Shown piece by piece: positions 55,855 to 64,000 of a stretch of 64,000 bases of DNA; the stretch's first letter is position 1; every line of letters begins with the position of its first letter. The notes under the pieces were generated by a model. It worked only from the letters and a program-made list of their open reading frames with translations. It had not been told where the DNA came from and searched no databases. This stretch comes from Achromobacter kerstersii. GTDB lineage: Bacteria > Pseudomonadota > Gammaproteobacteria > Burkholderiales > Burkholderiaceae_B. The position numbers were made by a program, and so were the translations under genes. Location: contig NZ_CADIJQ010000006.1 of NCBI RefSeq assembly GCF_902859595.1, forward strand, positions 124,001 to 188,000. Direction: 5' to 3'.

Positions 55855-56655
55855 TCAGAACGCAGGAATGAGGGAACCCTTGAATTCCTTCTCGATGTAG
55901 GCGCGCACTTCGGGCGACTGGTAGGCAGACACCAGTTTCTTCACCCAAGGCTCGTCGCGGTCTTTGGTGCGGACAGCGATCAAGTTCGCATAGGGGCCGT
56001 CAGCCGCCTCACGGCCAATAGCGTCACGGGCAGGCACCAGGCCAGCTTGTTCGGCGTAGTCGTTGTTGATGGAGGCCGCCGTCAAGTCATCCAGCGAACG
56101 CGGCAATTGCGCGGCATCCAGCGCCACCAGCTTGATCTTGCGCGGGTTGGATACGACGTCAAGCGGCGTGGCTGTGTTCTTCTGTTCGGCTTCGGGCTTC
56201 AGCGTGATGAGCTTGTAGGCAGCCAGCAAGCGAAGCGCGCGGTTGCCATTGGACGGGTCGTTCTGAATGCCAACAGACGCGCCTTCAGGCAGGTCGTTGA
56301 GTGATTTGATTTTGCGGGAGTAGAAGCCCAGCGGCGCCGTGATCGTCAGGCCAACCGGAACAATATCGAAGCCGCGGGCTTTGATCTGATTGTCGAGAAA
56401 CGGCTTGTGTTGAAAGGCGTTTGCATCGAGGTCACCGGCGTTGAGGGCCGCGTTCGGAAGCTGATAGTCGTTGAACTTGACGAGCTTGATGGTGAGGCCG
56501 TCACGGGCGGCGACTTTCTGAACAACATCGAATATCTTTTCCGCCGTGCCGACAGAGATGCCAACGGTGATGGTGGATTTATCGGCGGCGTTTGCGGGGG
56601 TGATGAACGGAATCGCGAGGAGTGAGGCGGCTAACAGGTAACGAAGCGAGGGCAT
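55855..56655 (-). CDS. MetQ/NlpA-family substrate-binding protein (second copy)
   Basis: A 266-residue periplasmic binding protein of the MetQ family with a signal peptide ending PANA (residue 23). VGISVGTAEKIFDVVQKVA, VKFNDYQLPNAALNAGDLDANAFQH and NDPSNGNRALRLL parallel the first MetQ copy at 49803. It has no lipobox and no cysteine. It lies just upstream of ssuE, where no SsuA is found, and probably delivers a sulfur compound to the MetI/MetN-like pair (inference). A 107-base gap separates it from the DszA-like gene. Confidence 0.9.
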   Translation of the reverse strand: MPSLRYLLAASLLAIPFITPANAADKSTITVGISVGTAEKIFDVVQKVAARDGLTIKLVKFNDYQLPNAALNAGDLDANAFQHKPFLDNQIKARGFDIVPVGLTITAPLGFYSRKIKSLNDLPEGASVGIQNDPSNGNRALRLLAAYKLITLKPEAEQKNTATPLDVVSNPRKIKLVALDAAQLPRSLDDLTAASINNDYAEQAGLVPARDAIGREAADGPYANLIAVRTKDRDEPWVKKLVSAYQSPEVRAYIEKEFKGSLIPAF

Positions 56656-56762
56656 GATTTTTGGCTCGGAGCGAGAGATGATTTGAGGATTCTGGCACCG
56701 GGATGAGATGGCGAAAAATACTTAGTCGGTATGAGGTTATGTGTGCGCGCACCCGCCACAAC

Positions 56763-58130
56763 TCAATACACCCGCACTCCCCGCTTACCCACATGTTCCA
56801 ACGGCAGCTCCCCCCTACCCGCCCCAAACAGCTTCTCCCGTAATCCCCCTTCCGAGTAAGCCGTCTTATAAGCCCCCCGTTCCTGCAACTCCGGAATCAC
56901 CAGATCCACAAAGTCCTCATAGCACTCCGGCGTCACCGTCCTGGCCACATTGAACCCATCAATATCCGTCTCAGCCACCCAAGACTCCAACTCGTCCGCC
57001 ACTTGCGACGCGCTACCCACCAGCGCCGGATATCTCCCCCCCAACGCCATATCGGCAAGCAGATCCGTCACCGTCCGATCCGTTCTCGACACCGTCAGAT
57101 TCTTCACCGCCGACTCAATCGCGTTGTTCTTCACATACCGGATTGGCTCGTCCGCCGCATAACGTGAAAAGTCGATGCCCGTAGAACTTGCGTAATGCGC
57201 CAGCCCCGCCTCCGGATTCGCATACCGCAAATACTCCGAATGCTTCTCCCGAGCCTCGGCTTCCGTCTTGCCCACCACCGCCGTCACCCCCATGAAGAAC
57301 TTGATATCACGCGGATCACGCCCCTCGCGCGCCACCGACTCGCGCACGCTTGCCACCAGCTTACGCAAGCCTTCCTTCGTCTGGCTCGACACAAATACGC
57401 ACTCCGCATGACGTGCCGCAAACGCTTGGCCCCGGCCCGACGAGCCTGCCTGATACAGCACCGGCGTGCGCTGCCGCGACGGTTCCGACAGGTGATAGCC
57501 CTGCACCTTGTAGTACTTGCCCTCGTGATCAATTCGCCGCACCGCATCCGGGCTCGCATACACACGCGCACGCTTGTCTGCCTTCACCGCATCGCGGTCC
57601 CAGCTTTCTTCCCACAGTTTGTAGGCCACCTCCAGAAACTCATCCGCGCGGTCATAGCGTTCATCGTGCGCAATCTGTTCCGACAAGCCCATCGCACGCG
57701 CGGCGCTTTCCAGATAGCCCGTCACGATGTTCCAGCCGATGCGGCCGTTGCTCAGGTGGTCCAGCGTGGAAAAGCGACGCGCCAGCAGATACGGCGCTTC
57801 GTAAGTCAGGTTCACCGTCACACCAAAGCCCAGGTGCTGCGTCACCGCCGCCATCGCCGACACCGTCAGCAGCGGGTCATTCACCGGCAGCTGAATCGAT
57901 TCCCGCAACGTCAGGTCCGCCGAGTCCTGGTACACGTCATACACGCCCACGATGTCAGCCAGAAACAAGCCGTCGAACAGGCCTCGTTCCAGCAACTTCG
58001 CAAGGTGCGTCCAGTATTCCAGCGTCTTGTATTGCGTGGACGTGTCTCGCGGATGCGTCCACAAACCGTGATTGATGTGGCCGACGCAATTCATGTTGAA
58101 CGCGTTGAGCAGGATTTTCTTTTTCGCCAT
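56763..58130 (-). CDS. NtaA/SnaA/DszA-family FMNH2-dependent monooxygenase
   Basis: A 455-residue bacterial-luciferase-fold monooxygenase of the NtaA/SnaA/DszA (SfnG-related) group. LLNAFNMNCVGHINHGLW, GFGVTVNLTYEAPYLLARRFSTLDHLSNGR-type segment (ARRFSTLDHLSNGRIGWN) and TAYSEGGLREKLFG at the C-terminus are diagnostic. Members oxidise sulfones, nitrilotriacetate or dibenzothiophene sulfone using FMNH2. GGAG lies ahead of the ATG at 58130. With two SfnB-like genes upstream and ssuE downstream, a carbon-sulfur bond cleaving role is likely. Confidence 0.92.
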   Translation of the reverse strand: MAKKKILLNAFNMNCVGHINHGLWTHPRDTSTQYKTLEYWTHLAKLLERGLFDGLFLADIVGVYDVYQDSADLTLRESIQLPVNDPLLTVSAMAAVTQHLGFGVTVNLTYEAPYLLARRFSTLDHLSNGRIGWNIVTGYLESAARAMGLSEQIAHDERYDRADEFLEVAYKLWEESWDRDAVKADKRARVYASPDAVRRIDHEGKYYKVQGYHLSEPSRQRTPVLYQAGSSGRGQAFAARHAECVFVSSQTKEGLRKLVASVRESVAREGRDPRDIKFFMGVTAVVGKTEAEAREKHSEYLRYANPEAGLAHYASSTGIDFSRYAADEPIRYVKNNAIESAVKNLTVSRTDRTVTDLLADMALGGRYPALVGSASQVADELESWVAETDIDGFNVARTVTPECYEDFVDLVIPELQERGAYKTAYSEGGLREKLFGAGRGELPLEHVGKRGVRVY

Positions 58131-58150
58131 GAAAGTTGGCTCCGTCAGGA

Positions 58151-59368
58151 TCAGGTGGTGCCCACGCGGCCGTGCGCAATGTCGTTCAGGTAGTAATTGC
58201 CCACCGCGTGCCGCTTCCAGCGCACCGGATCGTGCAGCGTGTGCGTGCGGGCATTGCGCCAGTGGCGGTCAAGATTCAGGTGGTCCAGCGTGGATTGCGT
58301 GCCCGCCAGCTCGAATAGCTTGGTGCCTGCGGCCAGCGAGGCTTCGGTCGTCAACACACGGGCCTCCGCCACCGCGATGGCGGCGGCGGCCACGTTGGCG
58401 GCGGTGCCGTCGGCCGTAGCCACATCCAGAATGCGGCCGGCGCGGGCGACCAGCGCGCGCGCCGCTTCCAGCCGGATGGACAGGCGGCCGAACTCGCTGA
58501 TCGTCAGCGGATCATCGGCGGCACGTTCAACGTTGGCGTCGATCCACGGACGCGACCGCTCGCGCACAAAGCTCAGCGCGTCTTGCAACGCGGCCTGGCC
58601 GATGCCCAAATCGATAGCGGCGTGGATGATCTGCGCCAGCGGCTTGATCGTGTTCGGGGGGGCCACCGGATCGGCCAGCAGCAACACGTCTTCGGCAGGC
58701 ACCGCCACGTCGGTGAAATGCACGGTGCCGCTGCCCGTGACGCGCTGGCCAAAGCCTGACCAGTCGTCGATGACTTCCACACCGGGGCTGTCGCGGCGCA
58801 CGATGGCCAGACGCTGAATGCCGTCGCCATCCACAGTGGCCGTCGGTATCCACTGCGCGTACAGCGCGCCCGTGCAATAGAACTTGCTGCCGTTGATGCG
58901 CCATCCGCCCGCGCCATCCGGGTCCAGCCGGGTGCGGCGCTCGGCTGCCGTGCGCGTGCCGGTTTCGGCCAATGCGTTGCCGAAGCGCTCACCCGCCAGC
59001 GCGCGTGCGTAGAAGCGGCGCTGCTGGTCGGCGCTGCCGTTCACGCGCAACGCTTCCAGCGCGTAGTAGTGATTCTGCGGAATCTGGCCCAACGAGCCAT
59101 CGGCGGCCGAGATGATGGCGGTGATTTCGGCCAGCGTCACGCGCGACACGCCCGCGCCGCCATGCTCGCGCGGCACGGTGATGCCCCACAGGCCCGACAA
59201 GGAATAGCGCTCCAGCTCCGCCAGCGGCAGACGCCGTTCGCGGTCGCGTTGGGAGGCTTCGCGTGCGAAGTCTTCGGCCAGCGCCCGCGCTACCGACAAC
59301 GCTTGCGCACCCGACTCGATGACAGCGGCGCGGCGCGGCGCCAACGTGGATATTTTCTCGTGCGTCAT
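58151..59368 (-). CDS. SfnB-family sulfur-acquisition oxidoreductase (copy 1)
   Basis: A 405-residue acyl-CoA-dehydrogenase-fold flavoenzyme of the SfnB family, which in Pseudomonas belongs to dimethyl sulfone utilisation. LPLAELERYSLSGLWGITVPREHGGAG, GQIPQNHY, KFYCTGALYAQWIP and the C-terminal HWRNARTHTLHDPVRWK are typical. The start at 59368, five bases after the stop of copy 2, removes 52 spurious upstream codons. It and the next gene are close paralogues, evidently a tandem duplication. Confidence 0.9.
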   Translation of the reverse strand: MTHEKISTLAPRRAAVIESGAQALSVARALAEDFAREASQRDRERRLPLAELERYSLSGLWGITVPREHGGAGVSRVTLAEITAIISAADGSLGQIPQNHYYALEALRVNGSADQQRRFYARALAGERFGNALAETGTRTAAERRTRLDPDGAGGWRINGSKFYCTGALYAQWIPTATVDGDGIQRLAIVRRDSPGVEVIDDWSGFGQRVTGSGTVHFTDVAVPAEDVLLLADPVAPPNTIKPLAQIIHAAIDLGIGQAALQDALSFVRERSRPWIDANVERAADDPLTISEFGRLSIRLEAARALVARAGRILDVATADGTAANVAAAAIAVAEARVLTTEASLAAGTKLFELAGTQSTLDHLNLDRHWRNARTHTLHDPVRWKRHAVGNYYLNDIAHGRVGTT

Positions 59369-59372
59369 AGCG

Positions 59373-60629
59373 TCAGATCCAGGAATGGCGGTTGGGGCGC
59401 TGGCCGTTAAGCACGTAGTGGCCCACCGCGTGATACTTCCAACGCACGGGGTCGTGCAGCGTGTGCGTGCGCGCGTTGCGCCAATGACGGTCCAGATTGA
59501 ACTCGGCCAGCGACGCCCGCGCACCGCTCAGTTCGAACAGCTTTTCACTTGCCGCCAGCGCAATCTCGGTAGACAACGCCTTGGCGCGCGCCACGGAGAT
59601 CGACGCGGCGGCAACGTCGTCTCCGTTCAGCGCGCGCCCACGGGCATCGTCCAGGTGCTGCGCAGCTTCCGTCAGCAAGGCCTGGGCCGCATGCAGTTCG
59701 ATGTAAAGCTGCCCCACGTCCGCAATCACATACGGGTCTTGCGTGGCGCGTTCAACGTTGGCCTCTACCCACGGACGCGAGCGCTCGCGCAGAAACGCCA
59801 CCGCGTCTTGCAACGCCCCTTCGGCGATGCCGACGTCGATGGCAGCCTGCATTAGTTGCGCGAATGGCCCGATCAACACGGAGGCCTGCTGAGCTTGCCA
59901 GGCAGGCAAGATGGCATGAGGTTCGACACGCACGTTATCCAGCAGCACCGTGCCGCTGGCCGTGGTGCGTTGGCCGAAGCTGGACCAATCGTCCACGACG
60001 GACAGCCCCGGCGCACCGCGCTCCAGAATCACGGTCACCAGCCGGCCTTCGGTGTCCAACACCTTGGCGGGTATCCAGTGCGCGAATAACGCGCCCGTTG
60101 AATAGAACTTGCGTCCACTGACGCGGTAGCCGTCACCATCGGGCGTGAGCCGCGCTTCGATATCGCTAGTGTGTTTCGTATGCCGCTCGGGGCCCGCATT
60201 ACCCAGCCGGTAGCCGTCCAGCACGCCGTCGTAGTAGCGGCGCTGCTGCGCGGGCGTGCCGGTCAGGCGAAGCAAATTGAGGAAGCCAAAATGGTTTTGC
60301 GGAATCTGGCCCAACGACGGGTCAGCGGCGCTGATGATGCGAAACACATCGGCCAGCGTCACATGCGACACCTCTGCGCCGCCATATTCGCGCGGCACGG
60401 TGATGCCGCCCAATCCGCTTGCCGTATAGCGTTCGATCTCTCGCCAAGGCAGCCCGCGTTCGCGGTCGCGTTCTGCCGCACCCAACGCGAAGTCGGCGGC
60501 CAGCTCGTGCGCGGAGGCAATGGCCTGGGCATCGTCATGAATGCGGGCCGGGCGTATCCGCCGCGGCGCCTGATCCGGTTCGTGGTGGGGTGAAAGGCTT
60601 GAAGCCGTATTGCTGGACCCGTGCGGCAT
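59373..60629 (-). CDS. SfnB-family sulfur-acquisition oxidoreductase (copy 2)
   Basis: A 418-residue paralogue of the neighbouring SfnB-like protein, with LPWREIERYTASGLGGITVPREYGGAE, GQIPQNHFGF, KFYSTGALFAHWIP and the same HWRNARTHTLHDPVRWK end. Its only difference at the KFYC site is Ser for Cys; it contains no cysteine. It is the first gene of the minus-strand sulfur cluster. The 222-base gap to the divergent gene at 60852 should carry both promoters; I found no convincing sigma-54, CysB or -35/-10 site there. Confidence 0.9.
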   Translation of the reverse strand: MPHGSSNTASSLSPHHEPDQAPRRIRPARIHDDAQAIASAHELAADFALGAAERDRERGLPWREIERYTASGLGGITVPREYGGAEVSHVTLADVFRIISAADPSLGQIPQNHFGFLNLLRLTGTPAQQRRYYDGVLDGYRLGNAGPERHTKHTSDIEARLTPDGDGYRVSGRKFYSTGALFAHWIPAKVLDTEGRLVTVILERGAPGLSVVDDWSSFGQRTTASGTVLLDNVRVEPHAILPAWQAQQASVLIGPFAQLMQAAIDVGIAEGALQDAVAFLRERSRPWVEANVERATQDPYVIADVGQLYIELHAAQALLTEAAQHLDDARGRALNGDDVAAASISVARAKALSTEIALAASEKLFELSGARASLAEFNLDRHWRNARTHTLHDPVRWKYHAVGHYVLNGQRPNRHSWI

Positions 60630-60851
60630 GGTGCGCCCCGGCGTTGAGGAAACATGCAGCCTATCGGCGCGCCATCACACGCGGAAGGACGGATTTCTCA
60701 TGCGGTTATTTGAAATCGGTATATGCGCGCGGCGCGCCCGTTGCCTACTGTTAGCAGCGCGCATAGGCACATATCGACATGACCAAAGAATGTTTGCGGG
60801 CGGCGTCAGCGCTTGCTTAGAGTCGAGACTTTTCCGCGTCCGACACCTGCC

Positions 60852-61688
60852 ATGCCTGAACTGGACCTGCCCCGCTTGCCTCTGACGCTGGACTATGACG
60901 GCGCCTTGGAGGCGCGCTTGTTCGACGACATCCGGCTGGTTGTCGCGCCCAACATTCCTGCCGTGCGTCTGGAGCCACCGCGTGATCTGGCTACGGCCGA
61001 AGAGCGCCACGCTGCCGCTGATTACGCCATCTGGAACACGGTGCACGACTTGTTCATCACCCAGGTCGCCGCGCAGGCGATTGCTGGCCCGTTCAAGGAG
61101 GACACCGGCTTTCAATTCGCCCTGGCGCGCCAGCTGGGCGACGACGCGGCGCACGCAGAGTTTTCGCTCGGCCGCGCGACGGTGCTGCTAGGCGCATCGC
61201 CGCTGGCTGCTGTTGAGCAAGGCGTGCAGGAAGCCTGGGATCTCGTTGGCGGCTTCGCGCTGCGCAATTGGCAGAACTTCCTGGCCTGGCAATTCCATTA
61301 CGAGCACTACATCCTGGCGCGGCTGTTCGTGAACCGGCGCACGGCACGCGTGCTGGACGCGGGACATCGGGAATTCGGCGAGAACCGCATCCTGCCCGAT
61401 GAAGAAGCGCACCGCATCCGCATCACGCAATGGTGGCTGGAAAAACTGGCGCGCGCCGACCCCGCACAACGCGAAGACTGGGTCGCAGGGCTGATCCAGG
61501 CTGACGAGGACGTGCAGCGCCTGCTGGGCCCCTATCTGCGCGATTCCTGGCAGTTGAACCTGCGCGCCACCGGTCTGGACACCCGCAACCATGTTGCGCT
61601 GTATGACGCCTGGCGCCGCGAACTGCTGGCCACGCTGCTGCGCCTGGACCCCGACGAACTTCCCGCTCTGACCAGCCTGGCCGCCTGA
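60852..61688 (+). CDS. Uncharacterised protein with ferritin-like di-iron motifs
   Basis: A 278-residue protein I do not recognise as a named family. It is rich in helix and carries D98-A-A-H101 and E184-E-A-H187, that is two (D/E)xxH motifs, with a glutamate-histidine pair at E151/H152 between them and E50/E51 before them. This order (E, ExxH, E, ExxH) is that of four-helix di-iron oxygenases and heme-oxygenase-like di-iron oxidases. There is no cysteine and no signal peptide. It is divergent from the SfnB genes and 36 bases ahead of a peptide-type ABC transporter. The ATG at 60852 is preferred; the frame opens 13 codons earlier. Function inferred only as a candidate oxygenase. Confidence 0.75.
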   Translation: MPELDLPRLPLTLDYDGALEARLFDDIRLVVAPNIPAVRLEPPRDLATAEERHAAADYAIWNTVHDLFITQVAAQAIAGPFKEDTGFQFALARQLGDDAAHAEFSLGRATVLLGASPLAAVEQGVQEAWDLVGGFALRNWQNFLAWQFHYEHYILARLFVNRRTARVLDAGHREFGENRILPDEEAHRIRITQWWLEKLARADPAQREDWVAGLIQADEDVQRLLGPYLRDSWQLNLRATGLDTRNHVALYDAWRRELLATLLRLDPDELPALTSLAA

Positions 61689-61724
61689 CACCGCCGGCAC
61701 TCTCTTCCAAAGAAGGAAACCTTC

Positions 61725-63413
61725 ATGACGCAGCAACTGCCTCCGGGCGGCCATCTCGACCCGCAAGACGAACCGACCAACCCGCTGCGCCGCTGGCTGC
61801 TGAGCGCCGGCGCGCTGATGGGCGCGGGTGCGCTGTTTCCCAACGTGATCTTCGCGCCCGCTTATGCCGACACCCAAAGCCTGCCCAACACCGTGGACGG
61901 CGCGGCGCGCGGCGGCGTGCTGAACGCCGTGGTCCACCCCGAGCCGCCCACGCTGGCCTTCTACCTGAACTCGTCCACGCCCACCGGCGCCGTGGTCAGC
62001 AAGATCTTCGACGGGCTGGTCGAATACGGACCGGACTTGAAGCCGCGCCCGCAACTGGCTGAAAGCTGGGCCGTGTCGGATGACGGCAAGACCATCACGT
62101 TCAAGCTGCGCCAAGGCGTCTTGTGGCATGACGGCAAGCCGTTCACGGCGGCCGATGTGAAGTGGTCGGCGGAAGCGGTGTGGTTGAAGCATGCGCCCAG
62201 CGCGCGCCGCGTGTTTCAGTACTTGCAGAAGGTGGAAACGCCCGACGACCACACCGTGGTGCTGCACCTGTCGCAACCCACGCCCGTGGCGTTGAACGCC
62301 ATCGACTCGTTGGGCGCGCCCATTCTGCCGCGCCACCTGTTCGAAGGCACCGACATCCAGAACAACCCCTACAACAACAAGCCGATTGGCACCGGCCCCT
62401 TTGTGTTCAAGGAATGGAACCGGGGCAACTACATCGTGCTGGAAAAGAACGACAAGTACTGGCAGCCGGAACGCCCGTACCTGGACCGCATCGTGTGGAA
62501 GATCATTCCCGATGTGTCGGGCCGCGCCACGGCGCTGGAGACGGGCGGCGTGGCCTACGGCGAACGCAACCCTGTCGCCTTCACCGATGCCACGCGCCTG
62601 TCCAAACTGCCCAAGCTGGCGGTGGACACGTCGGGCTACAACGGCTTTGCCGCCTGGCTGTGGCTGGAAGCGAATCTGCGCGACCCGATTTTGTCGCAGC
62701 TGAAAGTGCGCCAGGCCATCGCCCACGCGGTCAACAAGCAAGTGCTGGTGAAGACGGTATGGAACGGCTATGCCGAACCCTTCGTAAGCCCGGTGCCGTC
62801 GCTGGTGAAGCCGTATCACAACCCGAACGTGCAGCAGTATCCCTATGACCCGGCGCTGGCGGAAAAGCTGCTGGACGAAGCGGGCTTTCCCCGCAAGGCC
62901 GACGGCTGGCGCTTTGCGTTGACGCATGACTACATCCCCTTTGGCGATGACTACCGCCGCACCGGCGAATTCGTGCGTCAGGCGTTGCGCAAGATCGGTA
63001 TCGACGTCACCTTGCGTGGGCTGGATCTGGCGACGTGGACGCGCAACGTTTTCACCGACTACAACTTCCAGCTGATCAGTTCGTGGGGCACGGTGCTGAT
63101 CGATCCGCAGCTGGGCGTGGAAACGCGGTACTGGAGCAAGGCCGAAGCGAAAGGCACGCCCTGGTACAACGTGTCGGGCTACAACAACCCCGACATGGAC
63201 CGCGCGATTGAAGCGGCCCAGGTCGAGACCGATCCGAAAAAGCGCATTGAGCAATACAACGAGGTGCAGCGCCTGGCGCAACGCGACCTGCCGCTGATCG
63301 GGCTCTTTGAATTCCGCTGGTTCGGCGTGTGGGACAAGCAGGTGCGCAACGTGACGGACGCGTCCTCACATTCGCGCAACAACTTTGCCAACGTCTGGCT
63401 AGGCAAGGCCTGA
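61725..63413 (+). CDS. Peptide/nickel-type ABC transporter substrate-binding protein, Tat signal
   Basis: A 562-residue SBP_bac_5 (DppA/OppA/NikA) family protein. A twin-arginine-like signal (LRRWLLSAGALMGAG, residues 21-35, cleavage near AYA at 48) directs folded export. The mature part has PPTLAFYLNSSTPTG, LAESWAVSDDGKTITFKLRQGV, WHDGKPFTAADVKWS and NNKPIGTGPFVFKEW, all typical. It contains no cysteine in its full length, in line with the sulfur-scavenging neighbours. A DppB-type permease follows 19 bases later. The ligand is unknown; a sulfur-containing peptide-like compound fits the context. Confidence 0.93.
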   Translation: MTQQLPPGGHLDPQDEPTNPLRRWLLSAGALMGAGALFPNVIFAPAYADTQSLPNTVDGAARGGVLNAVVHPEPPTLAFYLNSSTPTGAVVSKIFDGLVEYGPDLKPRPQLAESWAVSDDGKTITFKLRQGVLWHDGKPFTAADVKWSAEAVWLKHAPSARRVFQYLQKVETPDDHTVVLHLSQPTPVALNAIDSLGAPILPRHLFEGTDIQNNPYNNKPIGTGPFVFKEWNRGNYIVLEKNDKYWQPERPYLDRIVWKIIPDVSGRATALETGGVAYGERNPVAFTDATRLSKLPKLAVDTSGYNGFAAWLWLEANLRDPILSQLKVRQAIAHAVNKQVLVKTVWNGYAEPFVSPVPSLVKPYHNPNVQQYPYDPALAEKLLDEAGFPRKADGWRFALTHDYIPFGDDYRRTGEFVRQALRKIGIDVTLRGLDLATWTRNVFTDYNFQLISSWGTVLIDPQLGVETRYWSKAEAKGTPWYNVSGYNNPDMDRAIEAAQVETDPKKRIEQYNEVQRLAQRDLPLIGLFEFRWFGVWDKQVRNVTDASSHSRNNFANVWLGKA

Positions 63414-63432
63414 CGGCCGCGGGAACCTCACC

Positions 63433-64000
63433 ATGCGCCTGCCCCGCCCCTTGCGTTACCTGCTTCAGATTCTTTTTGTCGTAGGAGCCACCGCCGTCGC
63501 CAATTTCTTCCTGCTCAAGCTGGTGCCGGGGGATCTGGTGGACGTCATCGCCTCTGAAAACAGCGGCATTACGCCGGAACACGTGGCGCAGTTGCGCGTG
63601 GCATATGGGCTGGACCAAAGCGTGTGGGCGCAACTGGGCTATTACCTGAAGAGCCTGGCGTCACTGGACCTGGGCTATTCGTTTCGCTATGGCGAGCCGG
63701 TGGCCGATCTGATCGCCGGCCGTTTGCCCGCAACGCTGGCGCTGATTGGGACCGGCCTGGCGTTGTCGGTAGCGCTGGGCGTGCTGTTGGGCGTACTGGC
63801 CGCCCGGCGCCCCCACGGCGTGCTGGACACCCTGCTGTCGGCCCTGGCCACGGCGGGGTATTCCGCGCCGATGTTCTGGACGGCGCTGATGCTTATCGTA
63901 GGCTTTGGCGTGCACCTGAACTGGCTGCCCGTGGGCGGCATCCGCGATGTGGGCGCGGCCTACACCGGCTGGGAAAAGTGGCTGGACTACGCGCGGCACG
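63433..64000 (+). CDS. DppB/OppB-type ABC permease, partial (3' end outside window)
   Basis: The first 189 codons of a peptide-type inner-membrane permease. A first hydrophobic helix at residues 8-28 (LLQILFVVGATAVANFFLLKL) is followed by the family motif VPGDLVDVIASENSG, a periplasmic segment with LRVAYGLDQSVWAQLGYYL, LDLGYSFRYGEPV, and then the transmembrane core (LALIGTGLALSVALGVLLGV). It belongs with the preceding binding protein; the matching DppC, D and F genes presumably lie beyond base 64000. Confidence 0.92.
   Translation, partial: MRLPRPLRYLLQILFVVGATAVANFFLLKLVPGDLVDVIASENSGITPEHVAQLRVAYGLDQSVWAQLGYYLKSLASLDLGYSFRYGEPVADLIAGRLPATLALIGTGLALSVALGVLLGVLAARRPHGVLDTLLSALATAGYSAPMFWTALMLIVGFGVHLNWLPVGGIRDVGAAYTGWEKWLDYARH

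Noticed and set aside
60630..60851. Sigma-54 promoter for the sfnB-like genes, as in Pseudomonas
   Set aside because: I looked on both strands for GG-N10-GC in a TGGCAC/TTGC context and found no acceptable match.
61188..63281. A 697-codon minus-strand open frame
   Set aside because: It runs antisense to the di-iron candidate and the ABC binding protein; composition is typical of a GC-rich shadow frame.

Overview
The window is a high-GC proteobacterial chromosome segment. Its gene content and order (rpe-gph-trpEGDC with a trp leader, folB-ttcA, apaG-mltA-ubiH, Bug-type solute receptors, ssu and Sec-formate dehydrogenase loci) point to the Burkholderiales, most likely an Alcaligenaceae member such as Achromobacter or Bordetella. 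The species is an inference. There is no phage, insertion sequence, rRNA or CRISPR array in the window.

Layout. 1-5.9 kb: a broken-off CoA-transferase subunit and its Bug receptor, a thioredoxin-reductase-like flavoprotein, folB-ttcA, a 3-oxoadipate enol-lactonase-type hydrolase and a divergent LysR regulator. 5.9-10.8 kb (minus strand): a 2-hydroxyacid dehydrogenase, dsbC, then apaG-mltA-ubiH-type monooxygenase. 10.9-16.6 kb (plus): rpe-gph, a 24-residue Trp-rich leader peptide with attenuator, and trpE-G-D-C. 16.6-20.8 kb: an AcoR-type sigma-54 activator divergent from an aldehyde dehydrogenase/DUF779 pair, with a clear -24/-12 promoter. 20.8-25.2 kb: a DsbA/HCCA-isomerase protein with an overlapping small ORF, a GcvA-like LysR regulator, and a membrane sulfatase/phosphoglycerol transferase.

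25.2-37.2 kb is a complete selenocysteine island: selD, a Tat-exported transglutaminase-like/TlpA pair, tRNA-Sec, selB, selA, fdhE and fdoI-fdoH-fdoG. fdoG is read through an in-frame UGA followed by a textbook bacterial SECIS hairpin. 37.6-48.5 kb: a DUF1254 protein, an acyl-CoA thioesterase, an orphan type VI lipase effector with a Tli4-like immunity protein, a fatty-acid hydroxylase/polysaccharide deacetylase/beta-propeller group, and DUF2950 and DUF3300 proteins.

48.6-64 kb is a large organosulfur-scavenging region. On the minus strand, in transcription order, lie two SfnB-like oxidoreductases, a DszA/NtaA-like monooxygenase, a MetQ-like binding protein, ssuE, ssuD, ssuC, a third SfnB/DszC-like protein, metN-metI-metQ-like transporter genes, a degenerate ssuB and an ssuF-like molbindin. 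Divergently there is an unrecognised cysteine-free protein with ferritin-like di-iron motifs, then a peptide-type ABC transporter running off the end. The cluster looks like an ssuEADCBF operon that has lost ssuA, carries an SsuB with most ATPase signatures replaced, and has gained a Met-type transporter. Its proteins are strikingly poor in cysteine. This region and the di-iron candidate are the best places to look for something undescribed.
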